Source: Dulcicalothrix desertica PCC 7102
GTDB taxonomy: Bacteria; Cyanobacteriota; Cyanobacteriia; Cyanobacteriales; Nostocaceae
Direction: 5' to 3'
DNA length: 64,000 nt
Assembly (NCBI RefSeq): GCF_003991905.1
Contig: NZ_RSCL01000019.1
Location: 46,329 to 110,328 of the forward strand
Below are positions 54,314 through 62,841 of the stretch, one piece after another. The notes beneath the pieces were generated by a model. It was not told the DNA's origin and ran no database searches. It saw nothing but the letters and a program-made list of their open reading frames with translations. A program made the position numbers and the translations under genes. Position 1 is the stretch's first letter. Every line of letters starts with the position of its first letter.

Positions 54314-55993
54314 ATGGGACTGTCTAACCGTAACCAACCAAAAAAAGCAATTCATTGTCTTTCTGGCACGCTTAGTTGTATGTTGTTACTAGCAAGTCCA
54401 ACACTTGTTTTAGCTCATGGCGGTCATGGTGACGAATTTAAAAGTGGAAGCGACGCTGGAGGAACACCCAGTTCAGTACAAGTTGATGCCGAAACTGCCA
54501 ACCGACTTGGTATTAAAACTGAAACAGTCAAGCGTCAACCTCTAGCTGTAGGTATAAAGACTACTGGACAAATTGAAACGTTACCTAACCAAAAAGTAGA
54601 GGTCACTACCCCAATAACAGGCGCCAAAGTAGTTGAGTTGTTAGTGGAACCCGGCGCCACTGTTACAAAAGGTCAACCTGTTGCTGTAGTAACAAGTCCT
54701 GATTTGGTGACATTGCGCGTTGAATCCCAAGAAAAACGTGCAGACGCAACAGCATCATTACAACAAGCACAAACAGATTTAAAATTAGCTCAACAAAATT
54801 ATCAACGCTATGTACAAATAGCTAACGCTGAAATTGCTACTGCACAAAGCCAGGTATCATTTGCTGCCGAAAAATCTAGTAAAGATAACCAGTTAGCGAA
54901 TGCAGGCGCCTTACCTCGTCGTAATGCTTTAGAATCTCAAACTCAGTTGGCAGAAGCACGCGCTAAATTAACTACTGCTAGTAGTAAGCGTGATGTTATC
55001 GAAGCCGAAGCTCAAATGAAACGCGGGCAATCAGCAGTGCAGGTAGCACAGGAACGATTGCGCCTCAGTGATAGCACTTACAATACTCGACTGCAACAAA
55101 TTGGTAACGCTCCTAACTCAAAGGGTTTGGTAACAGTGACGGCGCCTATTTCAGGTAGAGTTGCTGACCGCGAAGTTACACTCGGTCAAACCTTTAACGA
55201 TGCGGGTGGCAGATTAATGACGATTACTAATGATAGTCGAGTTTTTGCTACGGCAAATATTTATGAAAAAGATTTAGACAAAGTAAAAGTTGGTCAAAGA
55301 GTCAGTTTAAAAGTCTCTAGTTTACCAGACCGTACCTTTTCTGGAAGAATTTCGCGTGTAGGTACATCCGTACAGGGTGAAACACGAGTCGTTGCAGTTC
55401 AAGCCGAAGTCGAAAACTCTGGTGGGCAACTGAAACCAGGAATGTTTGCCGAACTTGATGTACTAACAGACAAAACATCGGCGCCTGTAATTGCAATACC
55501 CGCAGCATCAATAGTTGATGCAAACGGGAAAAAGTTAGTCTACGTACAAAATGGGAATGCCTTTCAAGCTACGGAAGTAAATTTAGGTCAAACTTCTGGT
55601 GATATGGTGTCCATTAAAAGTGGTTTGTTCGATGGCGATGTAGTCGTTACACAACGGGCGCCGCAACTCTATGCACAATCTCTACGGGGTGGTGGGAAAG
55701 CAGCATCCGAGGATAACCATACAGAAGAAGCTAATATCCAAGCAACCCAAATAAAAACAAATGCACCAATACCTTTATGGCTGTTGGGAGTAGGAGGAGT
55801 AGTTGTTATTGCTGGTGCTTTTGCAGCGGGTGGTCTTTGGTCGAGTCGTCGAATGCGTAAACCAATAGCAGCAGTTGGTCATCCTGAATACGATGGTTTT
55901 ACTTACTCTACTGAGCCTTATATCGATAACCACAAGCAACCAAGCACATCACATTCTGTTTCCAGTTCTGATAAATCAGACCAAAAGTTATAG
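54314..55993 (+). CDS. RND periplasmic adaptor (CusB-type)
   Basis: AAAGGAG lies nine bases before the ATG. The 559-residue protein has a signal peptide ending LVLAHGG, the His/Gly-rich HGGHGDEFKSGSD, the lipoyl halves and coiled-coil hairpin, a barrel (FATANIYEKDLDKVKVGQ), and a C-terminal membrane helix (LWLLGVGGVVVIAGAFAAGG). Residues just after the signal may pick up metal ions. The pump gene starts 85 bases downstream, so adaptor and pump form one operon. It is the closest relative of the decayed stub at 25216. Confidence 0.92.
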   Translation: MGLSNRNQPKKAIHCLSGTLSCMLLLASPTLVLAHGGHGDEFKSGSDAGGTPSSVQVDAETANRLGIKTETVKRQPLAVGIKTTGQIETLPNQKVEVTTPITGAKVVELLVEPGATVTKGQPVAVVTSPDLVTLRVESQEKRADATASLQQAQTDLKLAQQNYQRYVQIANAEIATAQSQVSFAAEKSSKDNQLANAGALPRRNALESQTQLAEARAKLTTASSKRDVIEAEAQMKRGQSAVQVAQERLRLSDSTYNTRLQQIGNAPNSKGLVTVTAPISGRVADREVTLGQTFNDAGGRLMTITNDSRVFATANIYEKDLDKVKVGQRVSLKVSSLPDRTFSGRISRVGTSVQGETRVVAVQAEVENSGGQLKPGMFAELDVLTDKTSAPVIAIPAASIVDANGKKLVYVQNGNAFQATEVNLGQTSGDMVSIKSGLFDGDVVVTQRAPQLYAQSLRGGGKAASEDNHTEEANIQATQIKTNAPIPLWLLGVGGVVVIAGAFAAGGLWSSRRMRKPIAAVGHPEYDGFTYSTEPYIDNHKQPSTSHSVSSSDKSDQKL

Positions 55994-56078
55994 TAATCCA
56001 AAATCGGATTATGGATTTAAGGGATGACACGGATTTCACGGATATTTATAATTTCAAATCTAAAATCGAAAATATAAA

Positions 56079-59000
56079 ATGCTTAGTAACATTGTAAGGT
56101 GGGTGATTGACCGACGGTGGCTCGTTGTTTTGGCTACAATTGTTGTTTCATTGTGGACATTTTACGTCATACCCCAGATGCCGTTAGATGTGCTACCACC
56201 GTTTGCTCCCCCGCAAGTGGAAATTCAAACCGAAGCACCTGGACTGGCGCCGGAAGAAGTAGAATCTTTAGTTACTTTACCAATTGAGAGTGCAATTAAT
56301 GGTACACCAGGAGTAACGGCAGTTCGCTCATCGAGTGCGGCGGGAATTTCTGCGGTCAGGGTAATATTTAATTGGGGTACAGAAATTTATCAGGCACGTC
56401 AACTAGTTACCGAAAGGCTACAACAAGCTACAAGTAAATTACCACCTGGAGTAGAAATACCCCAAATTTCCCCGACTACCTCACCTGTAGGTTTAGTTGT
56501 TCAATATGCCTTCACTGTCGAAGACGAGAACAAATCAAGTAACACTACACTCAGCACTCAGAACTCAGCACTCAGCACTTCTTTAATGGAGGTGAAGCGA
56601 ATTGTTGATTGGCAGGTTACAAATCGCCTTTTAGCAGTTCCAGGTGTGAGTCAGGTAATAGTTTTTGGTGGAGATACTCGTCAATATCAAGTATTAGTTG
56701 ACCCAGCGAAGTTAGCAGCTTTTAATGTTTCTTTAGAGCAAGTGACTAATGCTGCAAAAGCCGCCAATGTTAATGCACCTGGCGGTTATTTAATTACACC
56801 AGATACAGAAAGGTTAATTCGTGGAATTGGACGAATTGAATCTATTGAAGATTTGAAAAAATCAACTATTACTTCACGCAATGGAGTTCCTGTTAGACTA
56901 CAGGATGTTGCTGATGTACAAATTGGAGGCGCCATTAAACGCGGTGATGGTAGTTTTAACGGCAAACCAGCAATTATTTTAATGGTTAATAAACAGCCGC
57001 TAGTTGATACTCCTACTGTTTCCCGATCCATAGAAACAGCAATGAAGGGAATAAAAGCGGGATTACCCTCATATATTAAAGTTACTACGACGTTCCGTCA
57101 AGATAGTTATATTGAATCCTCAGTTGACAACGTTCGTTCATCGTTAATTCAAGGTAGTATTATCGCAGCAGTAATTCTAATTCCTTTTCTGATGAATTGG
57201 CGTACTCTTACAGTCTGTTTATTAGATTTTTTCTTAACATTACTGTTCGGTTTATTAGCACTTTCATGGTTAGGTATTGGACTCAATACTATGACTTTAG
57301 GTGGTTTGGCAGTAGCAATTGGTACTGCGATTGATGATGCTATTGTTTACGGTGAAAATACATATCGCCGACTACGGGAAAATAAAACTGCTTCTAACCC
57401 ATTACCACCACTCGAAATCATTTTTGAAGGTTCTCAAGAAGTACGCGATTCCTTAATTGGTGCCACGATTATCGGGATTATTGTTTTCTCGCCAATATTC
57501 ACTTTACCAGGCATCGAAGGTCGAATATTTACCCCAATGGGTATTTCTTACTTGGTGATAGTAGTCATTTCTAGTTTAGAATCATTATTAGTTTCCCCAG
57601 CTTTATGTGCAATTTTATTACCAAATGTCAAGGTAACAAAGCGAGAACCTTGGTTGGCAAGATTATGTAAAGGAATTTATGTTTCCTGTCTAAACTTTTC
57701 GTTCCGAAATTCATTATTAATCATTGGTGTAGCATTAGCTTTAACAGTAGCTTCAATCGCAATTATTCCTTCTTTTGGTAGGGCATTTTTACCAGAGTTC
57801 CAAGAACAAACAATGGTAAATACCTTAAGTTTGTATCCTGGCGTATCTTTAGAAGCAACAACCAAAGCTGGGTATGTAGTAGAAGAAGCACTGAAAAATG
57901 ACCGTAGATTTGAATTTATTCAAACACGTTCGGGACGTGCGGCGGGAGATGCAGATGCAGCAGGTGTTAACATTGCCCACGTTGATATTGAACTCACTCA
58001 AGAAGGGATGAGAAATCGAGAAAAAACTTTAGAAAAAATGCGCTCTGAGTTTGGTAAAATACCAGGAGCGGCGCCGAACGTTGGCGGTTTTATTTCTCAC
58101 CGGATGGATGAGGTTTTATCTGGGGTTCGCAGTGCTATAGCTGTAAAAATTTTTGGTTCTGACTTAGCAGAACTCCGAAAAATCGGAGAACAAGTAGAAG
58201 CACAAATGAAAACTGTTAATGGGGTTGTAGATTTACTGCTTGAACCTCAAATTCCCGTACCGCAAATTCAAATCAAATTTGATAGAGATGCTGCAAGTAG
58301 ATACGGTCATACAGTCGGAGACCTTTCTAACATCATTGAGACTGCACTCAACGGACAAGTTGTTTCTCAGGTTTTAGAAAATCAACAATCTTTTGACCTT
58401 TTAGTTTGGTTAAAACCAGAAGCACGGCAAAGCTTAGAAACGATTCGCAATTTATTAATTGACACTCCGAATGGACAGAAAATTCCTTTAGGGAATGTTG
58501 CAAGAATTAACGACGGTACTGGACCAAATACAATTAATCGTGAAAATGTTTCCCGTTTAATTGTAGTTGCCGCAAATGCAAAGGGACGAGACTTACGCTC
58601 GATTGTCAATGAAATTGAAGCCAAAGTCAAAAGCAATGTGCAAGTTCCTGCTGGTTATTTTATTCAATATGCTGGTCAATTTGAAGCAGAAGAACGCGCT
58701 ACCCAGAATATTCTTGTTTTCAGTCTTATCGCGTTTGTTGCAATTACGGTACTAATGTACCTTTCAGTTAAATCTATCCCTTCTACTATTATGATTATGA
58801 TTAACTTACCAATTGGTTTGGTAGGAGGTGTAATTGCAGTAGCGTTAACTGGAGGAGTTATATCGGTTGCGTCTTTAGTTGGATTTGTTTCTCTGTTTGG
58901 GGTAGCGACTCGCAACGGTTTATTATTGGTGGATAATTACAATAGTAAATATGCTGAAGGGATGCCGTTGAAAGATATTATTGTCAAAGGGTCGATGGAA

Positions 59001-59243
59001 CGACTAAATGCGATTATAATGACGGCTTTAACTTCCGCTTTGGGTTTGGCGCCGATGGTACTGCAAGGTGGACCAGGACAAGAACTATTACAACCACTTT
59101 CTATAGTCGTTTTTGGTGGGTTGTTTACTTCGACAGGAATAACTTTGGTCGTTTTACCTGCTTTATATGCGAAGTTTGGTAAATATTTATTTCCTAAGAA
59201 AGCAGATGAAGCTAAAGAGGAGCAGTTCTTCATGCACATGTAA
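56079..59243 (+). CDS. heavy-metal RND pump (CusA/CzcA type), intact
   Basis: The 1,054-residue protein has the full RND layout: TM1, a first periplasmic domain, TM2-6 with the proton-relay TM4 (AVAIGTAIDDAIVYGENTYR), a second periplasmic domain, and TM7-12 ending EEQFFMHM. The DD pair in TM4 and the N-terminal MPLDVLPPFAPPQVEIQTEA motif define the heavy-metal (HME) class. Which metal it carries cannot be fixed from the motifs; copper/silver is favoured by the neighbours. An in-frame CACTCAG repeat adds a Ser/Thr loop in the first periplasmic domain. It works with the adaptor at 54314 and a TolC-type channel. Confidence 0.93.
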   Translation: MLSNIVRWVIDRRWLVVLATIVVSLWTFYVIPQMPLDVLPPFAPPQVEIQTEAPGLAPEEVESLVTLPIESAINGTPGVTAVRSSSAAGISAVRVIFNWGTEIYQARQLVTERLQQATSKLPPGVEIPQISPTTSPVGLVVQYAFTVEDENKSSNTTLSTQNSALSTSLMEVKRIVDWQVTNRLLAVPGVSQVIVFGGDTRQYQVLVDPAKLAAFNVSLEQVTNAAKAANVNAPGGYLITPDTERLIRGIGRIESIEDLKKSTITSRNGVPVRLQDVADVQIGGAIKRGDGSFNGKPAIILMVNKQPLVDTPTVSRSIETAMKGIKAGLPSYIKVTTTFRQDSYIESSVDNVRSSLIQGSIIAAVILIPFLMNWRTLTVCLLDFFLTLLFGLLALSWLGIGLNTMTLGGLAVAIGTAIDDAIVYGENTYRRLRENKTASNPLPPLEIIFEGSQEVRDSLIGATIIGIIVFSPIFTLPGIEGRIFTPMGISYLVIVVISSLESLLVSPALCAILLPNVKVTKREPWLARLCKGIYVSCLNFSFRNSLLIIGVALALTVASIAIIPSFGRAFLPEFQEQTMVNTLSLYPGVSLEATTKAGYVVEEALKNDRRFEFIQTRSGRAAGDADAAGVNIAHVDIELTQEGMRNREKTLEKMRSEFGKIPGAAPNVGGFISHRMDEVLSGVRSAIAVKIFGSDLAELRKIGEQVEAQMKTVNGVVDLLLEPQIPVPQIQIKFDRDAASRYGHTVGDLSNIIETALNGQVVSQVLENQQSFDLLVWLKPEARQSLETIRNLLIDTPNGQKIPLGNVARINDGTGPNTINRENVSRLIVVAANAKGRDLRSIVNEIEAKVKSNVQVPAGYFIQYAGQFEAEERATQNILVFSLIAFVAITVLMYLSVKSIPSTIMIMINLPIGLVGGVIAVALTGGVISVASLVGFVSLFGVATRNGLLLVDNYNSKYAEGMPLKDIIVKGSMERLNAIIMTALTSALGLAPMVLQGGPGQELLQPLSIVVFGGLFTSTGITLVVLPALYAKFGKYLFPKKADEAKEEQFFMHM
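56548..56580 (+). repeat. CACTCAG heptamer repeat within cusA
   Basis: This 33-base block is identical to that in the decayed copy at 25918-25950. The third pump gene (62842) lacks it. Confidence 0.85.
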
Positions 59244-59298
59244 TTATCTAAACTGGATATTAGAGATTTCTAAATAAAAAAATCTCCAAAATCTTTTT

Positions 59299-59326
59299 AT
59301 GGGATGGGTGTCAAAGCCCATCTCAT
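59299..59326 (+). terminator. hairpin terminator after the pump gene
   Basis: ATGGGATGGG pairs with CCCATCTCAT (one mismatch, G-T) around a TGTCAAAG loop. The T-run is weak. Confidence 0.5.
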
Positions 59327-59408
59327 ATTTATTAGAGCGAGCAAGAATAGCCACCCCACGACAGAGTTAATTTAATTTTTGAAAATCTCTTAATCTATCA
59401 ACAGGAAA

Positions 59409-59425
59409 TTTCATCATGATTTCAT
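59409..59425 (+). promoter_or_regulatory. TTTCAT-N5-TTTCAT box upstream of sigma factor
   Basis: Perfect hexamers in 11-base phase, 93 bases before the first possible start codon; TCAGATGTAATACTAATTAA follows. Confidence 0.8.
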
Positions 59426-59501
59426 ATTCAGATGTAATACTAATTAAGTATAGGGAATAAGCTGATTTAATAGTTTATACTTCCAACAAAGTGGACTATT
59501 A

Positions 59502-60509
59502 ATGCTAATACAAAATTTATTTAAGAAAGTTCCTTTCGGAGTCATGAAAATGAGAAATGAACCTTTAACTACAAATGATATGGTGCGTACCTATCTCCAT
59601 GAAATTGGACGCATCCCTTTGTTGAGTCACGAGCAAGAAATTTATTTTGCCAAGCAAGTTCAACTGATGATGACAGCACTGGCTCAAAAAGAAGAACTTT
59701 CCAAAAAATTACAGAACGAACCTACACTACGAGAATGGGCTGAAAGCGTAAATTTAACTGAAGAGATACTACTGGAACAGCTAAATTCTGGGCAAATTGC
59801 CAAGCAAAAAATGATTTCAGCCAATCTTCGGCTCGTGGTATCGATTGCGAAGAAATATCAAAAACGTAACTTAGAACTGTTGGATTTAATTCAAGAGGGT
59901 ACATTAGGGCTGGAACGGGGAGTTGAAAAATTTGACCCTAGTTTAGGATACAAGTTTTCAACTTACGCTTATTGGTGGATTCGTCAGGGAATTACACGGG
60001 CAATAGCCCAACAGTCACGTACTATCCGCGTACCTATCCATATTGCTGAGAAGTTAAATAAAATTAAGCGTATTCAACAAGAATTATCTCAAAAGCTGGG
60101 CCATATGCCTACCGTTACTGATATTTCTGAAGCGCTCAATTTGGAACCCAGCCTAATTCGAGAGTGTTTACAGTTTTCTCGTCAACCTATCTCGTTAGAC
60201 AAACGGGTTGGACTAGAACAAGATACCCAATTACAGGATATGTTGCAAGACAACGGAGTATCTCCTGAGCATTATACAGAGCAAGAATTACTTCGTCAAA
60301 ATATTCATAATTTACTGAAAAAGCTGACTCCACAACAAAAAGAAGTGTTAACGCTACGTTTTGCTTTAACAGGCGGATATAGACTTACATTAGCACAAGT
60401 TGGCGAGCGTATGGGTCTTTCTAGAGAACGAGTACGCCAACTTGAAAAACAAGCAATAAGCACTCTAAGAAAATATAAATATAAGGTACGCAATTATTTA
60501 ACTAACTAA
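59502..60509 (+). CDS. group-2 RpoD-type RNA polymerase sigma factor
   Basis: The protein (335 residues; 321 from the internal ATG at 59544, which has GGAG nearby) lacks the long region 1.1 of the primary sigma. It has region 1.2 ([20 protein letters not shown]), the core-binding region 2 ([37 protein letters not shown]), region 3, and region 4 with the -35-reading helix ([20 protein letters not shown]). Group-2 sigmas reprogram cyanobacteria under stress. The upstream box suggests that metal stress induces it and thereby widens the response. Confidence 0.92.
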   Translation: MLIQNLFKKVPFGVMKMRNEPLTTNDMVRTYLHEIGRIPLLSHEQEIYFAKQVQLMMTALAQKEELSKKLQNEPTLREWAESVNLTEEILLEQLNSGQIAKQKMISANLRLVVSIAKKYQKRNLELLDLIQEGTLGLERGVEKFDPSLGYKFSTYAYWWIRQGITRAIAQQSRTIRVPIHIAEKLNKIKRIQQELSQKLGHMPTVTDISEALNLEPSLIRECLQFSRQPISLDKRVGLEQDTQLQDMLQDNGVSPEHYTEQELLRQNIHNLLKKLTPQQKEVLTLRFALTGGYRLTLAQVGERMGLSRERVRQLEKQAISTLRKYKYKVRNYLTN

Positions 60510-60591
60510 TTTCTCGCACGTCCAAAAATTAGTGCCAGATAAAAGGTTCACCTACTGAAAAACTTTAATTATTTATATTGCTTTTCCTAAA

Positions 60592-61864
60592 ATGAATTTA
60601 GAAAAATCTCCTCCTCAACGCCTTCATCTTCATTACTTAGATGGCTTGCGAGGAATTGCTGCTTTGTACGTAGTCGCTGTACATATTGAGCCGTCTACAA
60701 GAGAAGCATTACCTGCATTTTGGTTAATTTTTGAAAAGACACTCAGATATGGTGCATTTAGTGTTGTTATCTTTCTTGTGCTTTCTGGTTACGTGTTAAT
60801 GTTGCCAGTTGTTAAATCACAACATGGTTTAATCTCAGGTGGCTTTCTTAAATATATTAAACGCCGCGCACGCCGAATCTTGCCACCTTACTACGCGGCT
60901 TTGATTGGATGCCTGCTACTTGCGTTTATAATATTTTTACTGGAGGAGTTTACCAGTTTTAAATGGGATAAAGTTGCAGGAGAAGGCCCATTTTCCCCCT
61001 ACTTTAATTTTATTGATGTGTTATCTCATCTACTTCCAATACTGCTCGGTTAAGGATTTTTTACGTTGATTTCGGGCACGTAGAGACGCGATTAATCGCG
61101 TCTCTACAAGGTTTATGGTTTTATCGAATTTTCTTAACCGAGCAGTATTGCATCTACTTCTTATTCACAATTTTAGCAGCAGTACATATTTAACTATTAA
61201 TCCACCGATGTGGAGTGTTGCGACAGAGTGGCAGCTATACTTTTTATTTCCGTTTTTACTACCAATTTGGCGCCGCTTTGGCTTATTATCGGTAGTATTT
61301 GCCGCTTTTATTGTAGGAATATTACCCTTTTACATACTGAATGATTTTTCAATGGCATCCAGTTCTTGGTTTATTGGCTTATTTACCTTGGGGATGGCAG
61401 CAGCAGAAATCGGATTCTCTCAAAAACCTAAATTAATCTCTCTGAGAAATTCCTTACCTTGGGGTAATCTAGCAATAATTTTAACTCCTATTGCTTTTGT
61501 CACTGAATGGAAGAAGTTAGGACTACCGATATGGATTGGTCAAAGTTTTTTTGGTATAGTCTCAGCTTGTCTATTTATTTACTGCACTCGGTTTGTAATT
61601 GAGGGCAAAAAGTTGCCTCATGTTCTGAGCATATTAGAACATCCTTGGGCTGTTGCGCTTGGAGCATTTTCTTACAGTCTGTATCTAACTCACGGACTAG
61701 TTATCACAATCACACGTTACCTGCTTTTTGGTTTAAATATAACTCCCTTCATGTTTGCAGCAGCATCTTATTTGATAGGCATACTAGCATCCTTAGTTTT
61801 CGCTTACTGGTTTTATTTGATTTTTGAGAAACCATTTATATCTAGTTCCAGTAGTAGCAGGTAA
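60592..61864 (+). pseudogene. acyltransferase-3 family gene split by a MITE
   Basis: Part one (to 61036) starts MNLEKSPPQRLHLHYLDGLR and contains the family motif RGIAALYVVAVH, VIFLVLSGYVL and RRARRILPPYY. Part two resumes at LLIHNFSSSTYLTINPPMWS and has WSVATEWQLYFLFP and later membrane helices. Deleting the insertion and one 10-base repeat joins DVLSHLL-LIHNFSSS and gives 382 residues, normal for the family. These ten-helix membrane enzymes transfer acetyl or other acyl groups to sugars of surface polymers. The insertion brings a TAA just after its own terminal repeat, so the present product would be 153 residues. Confidence 0.9.
61037..61150. mobile_element. 114-bp MITE with 10-bp target duplication
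   Basis: Perfect 18-bp inverted repeats (CAATACTGCTCGGTTAAG) bound the element, and CATCTACTTC flanks both sides (61027-61036, 61151-61160). The centre holds a perfect palindrome (GTAGAGACGCGATT and its complement). No coding capacity; a full-length partner is not in this window. Confidence 0.9.
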
Positions 61865-62047
61865 AACTTAAAGATTAACTTATTTTCAAATATTGGCTTG
61901 ATACGTTTCGCAAAAACAACGCAGGTTATAAACTTAATAACCCAAGATTTATCATAAAATTTTATCTAGCCAAAGAAAATAACAAAATATCTCTGATATA
62001 CAGGTACTAAAGTAGTACTAAATTAGTATATCTAAAATATACCTAAA

Positions 62048-62064
62048 TTTCATCCTGATTTCAT
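62048..62064 (+). promoter_or_regulatory. TTTCAT-N5-TTTCAT box upstream of amidinotransferase remnant
   Basis: Perfect hexamers are followed by CTTGATATGAAAAACTTATA and ATTAAGG. The 61865-62223 gap holds nothing else identifiable. Confidence 0.75.
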
Positions 62065-62223
62065 CTTGATATGAAAAACTTATAATTAAGGTATATAAAA
62101 TACCTGCTTGGTGCTGTTCTTTCAAAGGAAAAAGGAGGAAGTTAAAAGGACAAAAACCTTCTCAAATCAGGATTTTATCTTTATCCTTCAACCTTTTTCC
62201 CCTGAATTATAATTTATTAAGCT

Positions 62224-62645
62224 ATGACCGAATTTGTGCAAGCATCTATCAATAATGAAAATAAGATTTGCCCCGTCAACTCTTACCATGAATGGGATCC
62301 ACTTGAAGAAGTGATTGTCGGTCGATTAAACGGAGCTAACATTCCTCCATATCACGTTTACCCAGCATTCTCAAATCTTGGGATATATTAGAAGCACCCC
62401 AACCTGATCCAGTTTCCGGAATCACAGGAGCAATGTGCAGTAAATGGATTAGCTTGAATATGTTAATGCTAGATGAAAAACGAATCATTATGGACAGCAC
62501 GCAAGAATCAATGATTAAATCACTAAAAAATTGGGGATTTGAGCCAATACCCCGTTCATTTATGGACTTTGTTCCCTTTGGCGGCTCTTTTCATTGCGCG
62601 ACTTTGGATGTTAGAAGAAGAGGAGAGCTACAATCTTACTTTTAA
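62224..62645 (+). pseudogene. glycine amidinotransferase-like gene with internal deletion
   Basis: The 5' part reads [20 protein letters not shown] and [14 protein letters not shown], the start of amidinotransferases of the GatM/CyrA/SxtG group. It stops soon after HVYPAFSN. The 3' part in another frame has ISLNMLMLDEKRIIMDS, then GFEPIPRSFMDFVPFGGSFH CATLDVRRRGELQSYF, the conserved C-terminus with the GGSFHC active-site Cys. About 230 codons are missing, including the catalytic Asp/His region. Intact enzymes move an amidino group from arginine to an amine; cyanobacterial members begin guanidine-toxin pathways, but no such pathway genes are present here. Confidence 0.85.
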
Positions 62646-62727
62646 GTGCAGCCTCTATTGCACTATATCTATCGTAAATATAAAATTTTCCTTAAGCTTT
62701 TTTATTTAGCCGCAGAAACTCAACAAA

Positions 62728-62744
62728 TTTCATCTTGATTTCAT
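62728..62744 (+). promoter_or_regulatory. TTTCAT-N5-TTTCAT box upstream of third RND pump
   Basis: Perfect hexamers are followed by GGTCTGGGACATTATATACA; the TATATA -10 is about 16 bases downstream. Confidence 0.8.
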
Positions 62745-62841
62745 TTTGGTCTGGGACATTATATACAGTACCTACGGAACGAATATTGTTATATACCAAG
62801 CTACTATCCAGCAAGAGTTGAAAAAATAATGCTTAATACTA

